From assembly GCA_965365465.1 (NCBI GenBank), contig CBDUBU010000122.1:1-11770 (forward strand): a stretch of 11,770 nt of DNA, written 5' to 3'. Under the pieces are notes generated by a model. The model searched no databases. It had not been told where the DNA came from and worked only from the letters and a program-made list of their open reading frames with translations. Positions 1 through 7,425 of the stretch are shown one piece after another; within the stretch, counting starts at the first letter, position 1, and each line of letters begins with the position of its first letter. The translations under genes were made by a program, and so were the position numbers. This DNA comes from CBDUBU01 sp965365465. GTDB lineage: Bacteria; Bacteroidota; Rhodothermia; Rhodothermales; DASSAV01.

Positions 1-2
1 GA

Positions 3-119
3 ACGAAAAACCGCAATAAACCGCTAAAAACCCGCAGAAACCGCAAAATAATCCATGAGGCCGTTGTACCGAGGGCGCTATGGAGGACGAGGGGTATCCC
101 GCTGAAGCAGCTTTCATGA
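3..119 (+). CDS. Possible 3' end of an unidentified gene entering from the left
   Basis: The third + frame is open from the window edge and stops at TGA 117-119. The other two + frames meet stops within the first 30 bases. The 38 readable residues begin with a strongly basic stretch rich in K, R and N and end in LKQLS. No family is recognisable. The stop lies 13 nt before the stem of a terminator-like hairpin at 133, which is where the end of a transcribed gene would be expected. The first half overlaps a 10-bp repeat whose period is not a multiple of three, so the repeat is not a protein repeat. The open frame could equally be chance in a non-coding stretch. Sequence to the left would decide. 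Confidence 0.25.
   Translation, partial: TKNRNKPLKTRRNRKIIHEAVVPRALWRTRGIPLKQLS
8..47. repeat. Four tandem 10-bp units, AAACCGCnnn
   Basis: Four contiguous units start at 8, 18, 28 and 38: AAACCGCAAT, AAACCGCTAA, AAACCCGCAG and AAACCGCAAA. The first six or seven bases are nearly constant and the last three vary. The 10-bp period is close to one helical turn, so the A-tracts fall on one face of the DNA, a pattern compatible with intrinsic bending. Function is unknown, and the array may extend beyond the left edge. Confidence 0.6.
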
Positions 120-132
120 CATACCCAACCGC

Positions 133-170
133 CTCTGGATAGCAGCCCATCCAGAGCGTCCCTTTTTCTT
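133..170 (+). terminator. Hairpin with T-tract, probable rho-independent terminator
   Basis: CTCTGGAT (133-140) and ATCCAGAG (149-156) form a perfect 8-bp stem with an 8-nt loop. CGTCCC and then TTTTTCTT (163-170) follow. The T-tract starts six bases after the stem, which is slightly far for a textbook terminator. The T-tract is only on the + strand side, so it would end a transcript coming from the left rather than uxaC, which converges on it from the - strand. uxaC stops 27 nt further on. Confidence 0.5.
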
Positions 171-197
171 CACACCATGCTGGTGATCCTGGCCTGT

Positions 198-1631
198 CTA
201 AACGGAAACAGGCTTCCGATCGAGCTTGTAGGTTTTTCTCACCAGGTCATAAGCCAGCGCCCGCGCCATCCGGCGGGCATCTTTCATATCGATGATATGG
301 CGCGCTACGAGTCCTGCCAGATAGTTGGCATCTACCCGTCGGGCCAGAGCATGCCGCGCCGGGATCGAAGGAAAAGCCCGTGTGTCGTCGTTGAAGCCAA
401 CGGTGTTGTAGATCCCTGCCGTCTCCGTAACCTGTTGCCGGTAACGAGTCATTCCTTCAATGCTGTCATGGAACCACCAGGCAGGCCCAAGCTTCATCGC
501 CGGATAGTGTCCTGCCAGCGGGGCTAACTCGCGTGCATAAGCCGTTTCGTCCAACGTGAAAACAACCAGCGTGAACCGGCTGTCATTGCCATAGGCGTTG
601 AGCAGCTCGCGCAGATTGCGGGTGTATTCCGTTTGCACAGGAATATCCGCGCCTTTGTCGAGGCCGAAACGTTCAAAAATGGCCTGGTTGTGGTTCCGGA
701 ACGATCCCGGATGAATCTGCATCACCAGTCCATCTTCCGTGCTCATTCGAGCCATTTCCATCAGCATGTGCGCCTGAAACTGGGCTTCCTCCTCGCTGTT
801 GCTCTGTCCCGCCAACGCATGGGCGAAAATTCGTTCTGCTTCCTGTTGCGAGAGGGCATGGGTATAAGGAACCAGCACCGCATGGTCCGTTGACACAGCG
901 CCCATTGCTTTGAAGAAAGCCCGGCGATCTTCCAGAGCACGGATAAAATCATCATAGTTATTGATCTCCCATCCGCACACGCGCTCCAATGCGCTTATGT
1001 GGTCTTTCCATCCGGGAGCAGCAACAGCAAGAACAGCATCGGGACGGAAACATGGAATGACATTCCCTTTCCAGCCGGAAGCCCGAATCGCTTTATGATG
1101 CTCCAGGGTATCCGTGGCGGCGTCTGTCGTCGTCAACACCTCGATCTTGAACCTGTCGAACAGGGCGCGGGGCAGGAATTCCGGAGACTGAAGTTTTTCG
1201 CGGATGCTCTCATACACATACATGGCTGACTGATGATCGAGCTTGCATCGGATGCCGAATACGTGATAGAGCTCATGGTTGAGCCACGCGCCGGTGGGCG
1301 TCCCCGCAAACAGAAAGAAGTGGTCGGCAAAGCGTTGCCAGATCTCACGGGCATCATCTTCAACGGAAGCGCCATCCCAGGTGGGAATCCCCAGGCTTTC
1401 CAGAGAAATGCCCTGCGAATACAGCATCCTGAAGATATAATGATCCGGAATGAGAATGAGAGAGGTTGGCTCCGGAAAAGGACGGTTCTCAGCCAGCAGG
1501 CTCGGGTCAACGTGCCCATGGGGGCCGACAATCGGCAGGTTTCGCACTTCCTCGTAGAGAGAAACAGCGATCTTGCGAACAGCCGGATCAGAGTCAAAGA
1601 AACGGTGCTCGTGTAGTTCCAATGGTTCCAT
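198..1631 (-). CDS. uxaC: Uronate isomerase (glucuronate/galacturonate isomerase)
   Basis: Cytoplasmic enzyme of the amidohydrolase fold that isomerises D-glucuronate to D-fructuronate and D-galacturonate to D-tagaturonate, the entry step of hexuronate catabolism. The protein is 477 aa, close to the roughly 470 aa usual for UxaC. An N-terminal HGH metal motif (His38 and His40, in GPHGHVDP) is present. Further family marks are a TTTDAATD segment, MQIHPGSF, LGPAWWFHDS, and near the C-terminus GFNDDTRAFPSIPARH with the conserved Asp and downstream Arg residues. The chosen start is ATG at 1631. A TTG two codons earlier (1637) is possible, and neither has a clear ribosome binding site. No other uronate-pathway gene (uxaA, uxaB, uxuA, uxuB, kdgK) is in the window, so its partners must lie elsewhere. 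It is divergent from the thioredoxin lipoprotein gene. Confidence 0.93.
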   Translation of the reverse strand: MEPLELHEHRFFDSDPAVRKIAVSLYEEVRNLPIVGPHGHVDPSLLAENRPFPEPTSLILIPDHYIFRMLYSQGISLESLGIPTWDGASVEDDAREIWQRFADHFFLFAGTPTGAWLNHELYHVFGIRCKLDHQSAMYVYESIREKLQSPEFLPRALFDRFKIEVLTTTDAATDTLEHHKAIRASGWKGNVIPCFRPDAVLAVAAPGWKDHISALERVCGWEINNYDDFIRALEDRRAFFKAMGAVSTDHAVLVPYTHALSQQEAERIFAHALAGQSNSEEEAQFQAHMLMEMARMSTEDGLVMQIHPGSFRNHNQAIFERFGLDKGADIPVQTEYTRNLRELLNAYGNDSRFTLVVFTLDETAYARELAPLAGHYPAMKLGPAWWFHDSIEGMTRYRQQVTETAGIYNTVGFNDDTRAFPSIPARHALARRVDANYLAGLVARHIIDMKDARRMARALAYDLVRKTYKLDRKPVSV

Positions 1632-1786
1632 GGGCAAGGATGTTTAGGTTCAAGCAGGGATTGAGAGGCTGACCGACTGTATCAATAGCCGGGACGAGTC
1701 CGGCGCGGAAGACACTCACTTTTAGAAACAGGCATGGCAAGAGGACCGAAGGATCCAGTCCTGAATAGATATTAAAGCATCGCGCC

Positions 1787-1802
1787 TGAACATGCCCGTT
1801 CA
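1787..1802. promoter_or_regulatory. 16-bp palindrome, candidate operator in the uxaC divergent spacer
   Basis: TGAAC (1787-1791) and GTTCA (1798-1802) are perfect inverted arms around the 6-bp core ATGCCC. It lies about 155 bp upstream of the uxaC start and 135 bp upstream of the lipoprotein gene, within the 306-bp spacer 1632-1937. Size and position suit a dimeric repressor such as a LacI- or GntR-family regulator, but no regulator gene is present in the window. The rest of the spacer holds a weak GC hairpin at 1688-1704 and a 5-bp inverted repeat at 1742-1762. I see no convincing promoter match there and no credible small gene. Confidence 0.3.
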
Positions 1803-1937
1803 AGCTAGGAATAATGCTTGAAAAGAACACCGGGGTCAGCGAGGCAATCGTTATGTGCGAAAAGGAGCCAGAGAAACATTCGCAGGGAAGCCGGGTTGAG
1901 TATCCCCGAAAAAAGGCTGCCCTTTTGAGCCGGTTCC

Positions 1938-2615
1938 ATGGTCTGCATGCGTTTGTCATATCCTCTCTTTGCAGCGCCCATCCTCCGGGCGCTTGTGCTC
2001 GCGACAGCCGGTATGCTGTTTCTGGCCGGCTGCCAGGGCGAACAGAATGCTTCGGTCACAGCAGAAAACGAAGCGGCAGAACCGGAAAAACAAGAACTTA
2101 AGGCGACAGACCAAACCTATAGCGGGAATGCTTTACAGCAAGAGGCAGCCCCGGAGGAGGTGTCTGCTCCTTTTTATGAAGCCACCAGGGATGTAACGGC
2201 GCCGGATTTCACGCTTTCCACCCTCGGAGGCGACCGGTTCCAGCTTGCCGAGCACAGGGGCGAGGTTATCGTGCTCAATTTCTGGGCTACATGGTGCCCC
2301 CCCTGCCGCCAGGAGATTCCTGATTTCATCGAACTACAAGACGAACTGGGAACCCAGGGCGTTCTTTTCGTCGGGATAGCAGTGGACGAGCAAGGCATGG
2401 AAGTGGTTCGTCCTTTTGCAGAACAATATCCTTTTAACTACCCAGTCATGGTAGATGACGGGAGCGCCTCAGACCAGTATGGGCCTATTGCCGGACTGCC
2501 GACCACTTTCATTATCGACCGCCAGGGCAAGGTAAGACGTTATGCGCCAGGTATGATAACGAAGGAGGCGCTTCGCCCTATACTTATTGATCTTCTGGAA
2601 GAAAAGGTCTCTTAA
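1938..2615 (+). CDS. TlpA/ResA-like thioredoxin-fold lipoprotein
   Basis: Membrane-anchored thiol-disulfide oxidoreductase, 225 aa. A hydrophobic signal sequence ends in a lipobox (LFLAGC, lipidated Cys32). A polar Glu/Ala-rich spacer of about 50 residues (33-85) follows, then a thioredoxin-fold domain from about residue 88. The active site is WCPPC (Cys120, Cys123) and the cis-proline loop is GLPTTF (Pro188). Proteins of this family reduce disulfides outside the cytoplasmic membrane, typically in apocytochrome c or copper-site assembly; the actual client here is not visible. ATG at 1938 is taken as the start, and ATG at 1947 would also give an intact signal peptide. dsbD lies 85 nt downstream on the same strand, so the two are probably cotranscribed and may act as electron donor and acceptor. 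Confidence 0.9.
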   Translation: MVCMRLSYPLFAAPILRALVLATAGMLFLAGCQGEQNASVTAENEAAEPEKQELKATDQTYSGNALQQEAAPEEVSAPFYEATRDVTAPDFTLSTLGGDRFQLAEHRGEVIVLNFWATWCPPCRQEIPDFIELQDELGTQGVLFVGIAVDEQGMEVVRPFAEQYPFNYPVMVDDGSASDQYGPIAGLPTTFIIDRQGKVRRYAPGMITKEALRPILIDLLEEKVS

Positions 2616-2700
2616 TGATTACGCCGCAACGCTTCGCCGGCAGAGCCATACAGCCTTATCCCCTGTGAGGCTCAATATTGACCCTGGCGGCTCTACGGCT

Positions 2701-4851
2701 ATGAACAAGCTACTGATGCCACTGCTTCGCATCTTTGCTTTTGCAACCTCTCTGGCGGCGCTCTCATTCATTCAAGCAAGCGCTCAGGTTCCCGGCGCTT
2801 CCTTCTCAGGAGGCGCCCAGGCAAAGGTGTCCTGGCAAATCGAACCAACCCGCTCCGCAGCGCATCCGGGAGAGCAAATCGGGATCCGCTTCCTGTTGCA
2901 GATTGAGGACGGGTGGCATCTCTATGCGCTCGACTCGCCTGCTGGCAGGCCGCTTGCAGTGCGTTTCGATGGCCTACCCGAAGGGTTCAGCGTGAAGAAG
3001 ATCCGGCAGTCGGAGCCTTCCGAGGGATTCGACCCTAACTTTCAGGAGAACGTTCGTTACTTTGAAGAAAAAGCCACAGTAGAAGCGGACATAGGGATCG
3101 CTGGATCTGTTCTCCCCGGCGCATACACCTTGGAGGGCAAGATTACGCATATGGTCTGTAATGACCGGATATGCCTGCCACCGAGAACAGATCCCTTTTC
3201 CGTAAACCTCTCCGTTTCGGCAGGCGAAGTTCGCTCCGCCTTCGCTTCTTCAGGTCCGCCCGGCGAATCAGGCCCGGCTGAAACCGAAAGTGGAGATCCG
3301 TCCACAGACGACCCAGAATTCGGTGATTCCTCCGGTATTCAGGACGCCTTCCCCCCTGCCGCTGCGCTGACTCAGAGGGATAGTTCTGATCTCGGAAGCG
3401 CGGCTTCGTCGCCCGGTGAGGCGCTGCCCGGCAATGGACCTGACTCCCGCAGTGAAATGAATGAGGCCCGCACAGGAGGTCTCTGGGGATTTCTTTTGCT
3501 TGCTCTGGGGGCCGGGCTTGCCGCCCTACTGACGCCCTGTGTGTTCCCCATGATCCCGCTTACCGTTTCCTATTTCACGAAGCATTCGGGAAGCCGAAGC
3601 GAAGCTGCCCGTATGGCCGCTATTTACGGGCTGGCTATCGTACTGACTTTTACAGGTCTGGGCGTATTGATGGCTGCGCTGGTTGGCGCTTCCGGCGCGC
3701 AATCCATAGCTGCAAACCCCTGGATAAACCTGTTCATCGGGGTCGTGTTTGTCGTGTTCGCGCTCTCGCTGCTGGGGCTTTTCGAACTGCGCCTGCCTTC
3801 CGGGTTGCTCAACTATTTCAACCGGAAAAGCAATGAACAGGGAGGCTACGTCGGCGTGCTGTTCATGGGGCTTACGCTCACGTTGGTGTCTTTCTCCTGC
3901 ACAGCGCCTTTCGTAGGCGGACTGCTGGCCGCTACGGCAGGTGGAGAGTGGACTTACCCGGTTCTCGGTATGCTGGTCTTTAGCGCAACGTTTGCGATGC
4001 CGTTCGTGCTTTTTGCTCTCTTCCCCAGAGGATTGTCTTCCCTGCCGCGGTCGGGCGTTTGGATGAATTCCGTGAAGGTGGTCCTCGGCTTTGTTGAACT
4101 GGCCGCTGCCATCAAGTTTCTCTCAAACGCCGACTTGGTCTGGAACTGGAACCTCATTACCCGCCCGCTCGCTATCGCGCTGGTCACGGTCATTTTTTTC
4201 CTCGCCGGGTTGTACCTGCTAGGCAAGCTTCCTCTGAAACATGAGCCGCCCGTCGAACATATCGGGGTTGGACGACTCCTGAGCGCAGTGGCTTTTTTTG
4301 GTCTCTCGCTTTATCTCTTGCCCGGTTTACTTGGCGCTCCTCTGGGCGCTATCGACGCATACCTACCTCCCCGGCAGGCAACAGATGTCGGCCTTCTTAC
4401 CGGCCTGATGCAAACACACACTTCGACGGCGAGCCACGACGAATCCGGGTGGCACGTGGACAGCATCGAGGCTGCCCTTGCGGAAGCGCAAAGCACTGGA
4501 AAGCCCGTCCTGGTTGATTTTACGGGGTACACCTGCACGAATTGCCGGCAGATGGAGGCCAATATATTTCCAGTTCCAGAGGTGAATGATCGCTTTGCGC
4601 GCAACTTTGTGCTTCTTCGCCTCTATACAGACGGCCTGGAGCGCGGCGATGAATACCAGCGGTATCAACTGAAACTTACCGGCACCGTCGCCCTGCCCAC
4701 TTACGCCATTATGACGCCAGACGAAAAGCTGATCTCGAAGTGGAGTGGCGTAGCTTCTGTGTCGGAGTTCACAGCCTTTCTGGATGAAGGAGTTACACGC
4801 TTCGTTGAAACCTACGAACCGGATATTGACGAACTTGCCGCAAGAAACTGA
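2701..4851 (+). CDS. dsbD: Thiol:disulfide interchange protein DsbD
   Basis: Inner-membrane reductant conduit that moves electrons from cytoplasmic thioredoxin to envelope thiol proteins; 716 aa. In order it has a signal peptide (cleavage after about residue 28, SAQ), an N-terminal DsbD-alpha-like domain to about residue 175 with a CNDRIC motif (Cys153, Cys158), a low-complexity Ser/Pro/Gly/Asp linker of about 84 residues, a multi-pass membrane domain from about 261 with Cys280 (LLTPCVFPM) and Cys400 (SFSCTAPF), and a C-terminal thioredoxin domain with CTNC (Cys612, Cys615) and cis-Pro in VALPTY. All three redox pairs are intact. The frame is open upstream to TTG 2587, inside the lipoprotein gene, but the signal peptide beginning at ATG 2701 decides the start. 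No clear Shine-Dalgarno sequence precedes it. It ends 14 nt from the convergent DUF190 gene with no terminator between. Confidence 0.93.
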   Translation: MNKLLMPLLRIFAFATSLAALSFIQASAQVPGASFSGGAQAKVSWQIEPTRSAAHPGEQIGIRFLLQIEDGWHLYALDSPAGRPLAVRFDGLPEGFSVKKIRQSEPSEGFDPNFQENVRYFEEKATVEADIGIAGSVLPGAYTLEGKITHMVCNDRICLPPRTDPFSVNLSVSAGEVRSAFASSGPPGESGPAETESGDPSTDDPEFGDSSGIQDAFPPAAALTQRDSSDLGSAASSPGEALPGNGPDSRSEMNEARTGGLWGFLLLALGAGLAALLTPCVFPMIPLTVSYFTKHSGSRSEAARMAAIYGLAIVLTFTGLGVLMAALVGASGAQSIAANPWINLFIGVVFVVFALSLLGLFELRLPSGLLNYFNRKSNEQGGYVGVLFMGLTLTLVSFSCTAPFVGGLLAATAGGEWTYPVLGMLVFSATFAMPFVLFALFPRGLSSLPRSGVWMNSVKVVLGFVELAAAIKFLSNADLVWNWNLITRPLAIALVTVIFFLAGLYLLGKLPLKHEPPVEHIGVGRLLSAVAFFGLSLYLLPGLLGAPLGAIDAYLPPRQATDVGLLTGLMQTHTSTASHDESGWHVDSIEAALAEAQSTGKPVLVDFTGYTCTNCRQMEANIFPVPEVNDRFARNFVLLRLYTDGLERGDEYQRYQLKLTGTVALPTYAIMTPDEKLISKWSGVASVSEFTAFLDEGVTRFVETYEPDIDELAARN

Positions 4852-4865
4852 CCCTGCGCTGGGAT

Positions 4866-5216
4866 TCACTGCTCCAGTCGCTCGCTTGCGTGACGGTACT
4901 GCAACACACGGACTTTCTCCAGCGTAACCAGCCCGCCTTGTATCGTCTCTTCCAGAAAGGGAAGCAACTGCTGGATTCGCTCTTCGACATCGGCAATTTC
5001 AATTACGACAGGCAAATCCTCCGACAAGCGGAGAATTTTGGCTGTGTGAATACGGCTCCTCCCTCCGTAACCCATGATCCCGCGTGTAACGGTAGCGCCT
5101 GCCATATTCAGTTCGCGGGCCTTGAGCACGATCTGCTCATAGAGCGGTTTCCCTTTGTATGAATCCGCTTCTCCAATCATGATGCGCAGCATCAGTCCTT
5201 CTTCCGGTAGTTTCAA
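4866..5216 (-). CDS. DUF190 family protein, CrcB-associated
   Basis: Small soluble protein of 116 aa that I assign to the DUF190 family by its conserved core: GKPLYEQIV, GATVTRGIMGYG, SRIHTAKILRLSEDLP and VVIEI. The family has a ferredoxin-like, PII-like fold and is frequently encoded beside CrcB fluoride channels. Its biochemical role is not established, and modulation or sensing linked to the channel is inference. The start is TTG at 5216. It is supported by GAGG five nt upstream and by the family-like N-terminus MKLPEEGLMLRIMIGE. The in-frame ATG at 5193 would remove that start. It begins 9 nt after the crcB stop, so the two are almost certainly cotranscribed and coupled. Confidence 0.88.
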   Translation of the reverse strand: MKLPEEGLMLRIMIGEADSYKGKPLYEQIVLKARELNMAGATVTRGIMGYGGRSRIHTAKILRLSEDLPVVIEIADVEERIQQLLPFLEETIQGGLVTLEKVRVLQYRHASERLEQ

Positions 5217-5225
5217 GGCAGCCTC

Positions 5226-5603
5226 TCATGACTGTAGTGATTCGAACAGCAACCTGGCGGCGATAAATCCGAGGAATACGCAACCCAGGCCCAGAACATT
5301 GCTTGCCAGTATGTTCACAATGCCCCGTCCGACTTCTCCCTCTCTGAAGAGGTTGAAGCTTTCCAGCCCGAAGGTCGAGAACGTAGTGAAAGCGCCCAGT
5401 ACACCCGTAAAAACCAGCAACCTGACTCCGGGCGAAAGCTGAACTTTTTCCGAGAATGCCCACAGAAACCCGATGAGAAGACAACCCAGCAAGTTCACCG
5501 CCAGCGTGCCCCAGGGAAAGGAGGCCCCTGCAAGTCGGTGCGTAAGTCCCGAAACGCCATACCGAAGCAATGCCCCGAAGGCGCCGCCCAGCGCGATCAG
5601 CAT
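5226..5603 (-). CDS. crcB: CrcB/Fluc fluoride ion channel
   Basis: Small membrane protein that exports fluoride as a dual-topology homodimer; 125 aa from the chosen start, with four hydrophobic segments. Family signatures are GGAFGALLRY at the N-terminus, WGTLAVNLLG in helix 2 with the pore Asn, and GAFTTFSTFG in helix 3 carrying the phenylalanines that line the fluoride path. ATG at 5603 is preceded at 8 nt by AGGTGA, a fair Shine-Dalgarno match, and gives the typical short N-terminus. In-frame GTG (5615) and TTG (5645) would add 4 or 14 residues. It is first in a two-gene unit with the DUF190 gene. I looked for the fluoride riboswitch in the leader and did not find its conserved GGCGAUGG and CUGAUGGC-like elements. 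Confidence 0.93.
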   Translation of the reverse strand: MLIALGGAFGALLRYGVSGLTHRLAGASFPWGTLAVNLLGCLLIGFLWAFSEKVQLSPGVRLLVFTGVLGAFTTFSTFGLESFNLFREGEVGRGIVNILASNVLGLGCVFLGFIAARLLFESLQS

Positions 5604-5648
5604 CAATCTCGTCACCTGTACCCCGGAAATTATTTTTGACTGCAATAC

Positions 5649-5682
5649 AGAAGCAAGATAGGTCGGATTATCTTGCGCTTCT
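5649..5682. promoter_or_regulatory. Long imperfect inverted repeat upstream of crcB
   Basis: AGAAGCAAGATA (5649-5660) pairs with TATCTT plus GCTTCT (5669-5682) as a 12-bp stem, with a two-base bulge at 5675-5676 and the 8-nt loop GGTCGGAT. It sits 46 bp upstream of the crcB ATG and 102 bp upstream of the kinase start, in the divergent spacer 5604-5783. No T-tract follows on either strand, so it is not a typical terminator. It could be an operator for one or both divergent genes, or a structured crcB leader. Confidence 0.45.
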
Positions 5683-5783
5683 ATGCAAACACCGGATTCA
5701 GTTTACTTTCCTTCTGCCGGATAGCGAGAGGCGCCGGTGGCTTTGGCATGATTGTGGTTGTTTCGGTATTTTGAGCCTGGGTT

Positions 5784-7394
5784 ATGTCCCGGAGTGGACG
5801 TATCAAACGCGAAACAGCTTATCAGGCTTTTACGCGGCAGATTTTGGATATCCGAGAGAGGAAGGTTTTGCCGCATGGTAATCTTCTTTTAGCGATCAAC
5901 TCGGCTAATGTGCTGATGGAACATAGTCCTGCAGACAACGCGATGAATTCTACCAGGCAGTGCAACGAGTGCCTTGGTGTCCTTTCGGCGTTAGAGGCCG
6001 GTGCATATGGTTCAGCCCATGTTGATCATGCCGCGGTGGGCGCAGGCACACAGAAAAAGGAGTTGCATCTGCTTGCGATGTCCGTCGAGAAGCGTATGCA
6101 TGAAATGGAAACGCTGCTTCAGGTCACCAGGCACATCAGCAGCGGCCTTCTTCTGGAAGATGTACTGGAACGGATCTACCACAGTTTCCAGGGCATCATT
6201 CCCTATAACCGGATTGGCTTCTCGCTCATCGGAGAGGATGGAAAGACGCTTGTTTCCCACTGGGCGAAGAGCGACTACGAGCGGGTTCGTTTGCCGGTAG
6301 GCTACTCGGCGCCGCTTGCAGGCAGCAGTCTCCAACGCATCATGAATACCGGAGAACCCCGGATTCTGAATGATCTGGAGGTCTACCTCTCTGAGCACCC
6401 ACATTCCGCTTCAACACGTCTGATTGTCAGGGAGGGCATCCGCTCCTCGCTGACCTGTCCGCTCGTTTCCAACGGCGTTCCGATCGGCTTTCTCTTTTTT
6501 TCCAGCAAAGAGCGCAATGCCTATGCCGATGCGCACGTAGATACCTTTCTCCAGATTGCCGACCATGTGGCCGTTCTGGTTGAGAAAGGACGGCTCATGT
6601 CCGAGATCCAGCGCCAGAATCAAGAGATTGAGCGGCAGAACAGCGAGCTGCGGCGCGTCAACGAAATGAAGAATTACTTCCTCGGTGTGGTAGCGCATGA
6701 TCTTCGCAGCCCCGTGGCGAGCATTCAGATGGCCGGCTCCCTGCTCTACCATGGCAGGGACTCCTTGCCGGAGGACCTACGCCTGTCTTTTCTGAAGGAT
6801 ATTTCCCGGCACGCTGACTATGTAATCGACCTGCTGAGCGACCTGCTCGATGTAGCCCAGATCGAATCCGGACAGCTTTCCATTGTGAAAGAGTCCATGC
6901 CTATCCATGACTTCCTGCAAGAGGCTGTTGATCGGCATACGCAACTGGCTTCTCCCAAAGGCACCCGCCTCGTTCTGCAGCCCCCCCTTGAAGGTTCTGT
7001 AACCGCAGACGCGCGGCGCCTGCGACAAGTGCTTGACAATCTGGTTTCAAATGCAATAAAATACTCTCCACCTGGAAGCACAGTCACTATCGGCGCAACA
7101 TACGCCTCCGGAAAGTGGCGCTTTTTTGTTCAAGATGAGGGACCTGGCATTGCGCCGGAAGACCGGAGCCGGCTCTTCCTCAATTTTGCAAGACTTTCCG
7201 CTGAACCGACAGCGGGTGAAAAAAGCACCGGCCTTGGTCTGGCCATTGCTAAAAATCTGGTTGAAGCACACAATGGGCAAATCGGAGTAGAATCGGGACA
7301 TGGCAGGGGATCCACTTTCTGGTTTACAATCCCTGCCGACAGGAGGTCCATCGAAGCCAGAAACTATCTTCCTGAACTTGCGCATATCCTTTAA
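5784..7394 (+). CDS. Soluble GAF-domain sensor histidine kinase
   Basis: Two-component sensor kinase of 536 aa with no signal peptide or membrane segment, so probably a cytoplasmic sensor. About 110 N-terminal residues match no domain I know and include CNEC. A GAF domain follows (about 120-270, with IPYNRIGFSLI, PLAGSS, ILNDLEVYL and SSLTCPL), then a Gln/Glu-rich coiled coil (about 272-298). The HisKA segment has H-box VVAHDLRSPVASIQ (phospho-acceptor His305). The HATPase domain has N-box DNLVSNAIKYSP (from Asp418), G1 DEGPGIAPED (from Asp451) and G2 GLGLAIAKNL (from Gly483). All catalytic boxes are intact. No response regulator is adjacent, so it is an orphan here. The start is uncertain: ATG 5784 has no clear ribosome binding site, and later in-frame ATGs such as 5916 and 5943 would keep every known domain. 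The ligand is unknown. Confidence 0.9.
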   Translation: MSRSGRIKRETAYQAFTRQILDIRERKVLPHGNLLLAINSANVLMEHSPADNAMNSTRQCNECLGVLSALEAGAYGSAHVDHAAVGAGTQKKELHLLAMSVEKRMHEMETLLQVTRHISSGLLLEDVLERIYHSFQGIIPYNRIGFSLIGEDGKTLVSHWAKSDYERVRLPVGYSAPLAGSSLQRIMNTGEPRILNDLEVYLSEHPHSASTRLIVREGIRSSLTCPLVSNGVPIGFLFFSSKERNAYADAHVDTFLQIADHVAVLVEKGRLMSEIQRQNQEIERQNSELRRVNEMKNYFLGVVAHDLRSPVASIQMAGSLLYHGRDSLPEDLRLSFLKDISRHADYVIDLLSDLLDVAQIESGQLSIVKESMPIHDFLQEAVDRHTQLASPKGTRLVLQPPLEGSVTADARRLRQVLDNLVSNAIKYSPPGSTVTIGATYASGKWRFFVQDEGPGIAPEDRSRLFLNFARLSAEPTAGEKSTGLGLAIAKNLVEAHNGQIGVESGHGRGSTFWFTIPADRRSIEARNYLPELAHIL

Positions 7395-7425
7395 AAATGA
7401 GGTCGCTGACTGAAATCCGGAACAC

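Noticed and set aside
8..47. CRISPR array
   Set aside because: Units are 10 bp and contiguous with no spacers.
1920..1927. Terminator or hairpin just upstream of the lipoprotein gene
   Set aside because: The AAAAGG/CCTTTT arms are short and AT-rich and lie directly before the start codon, with no T-tract in a useful position.
2587..2700. Longer dsbD starting at TTG 2587 and overlapping the lipoprotein gene
   Set aside because: The upstream residues are not signal-like, whereas ATG 2701 begins a clear signal peptide.
5604..5783. Fluoride riboswitch upstream of crcB
   Set aside because: The conserved GGCGAUGG and CUGAUGGC-like segments were not found by eye on the - strand; only an inverted repeat is present.
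5760..5783. TTG-N21-TATTTTG as the kinase promoter
   Set aside because: The -7 element lacks one base of TAnnTTTG, and the implied transcript start is within a few bases of the ATG, so support is too weak to list.
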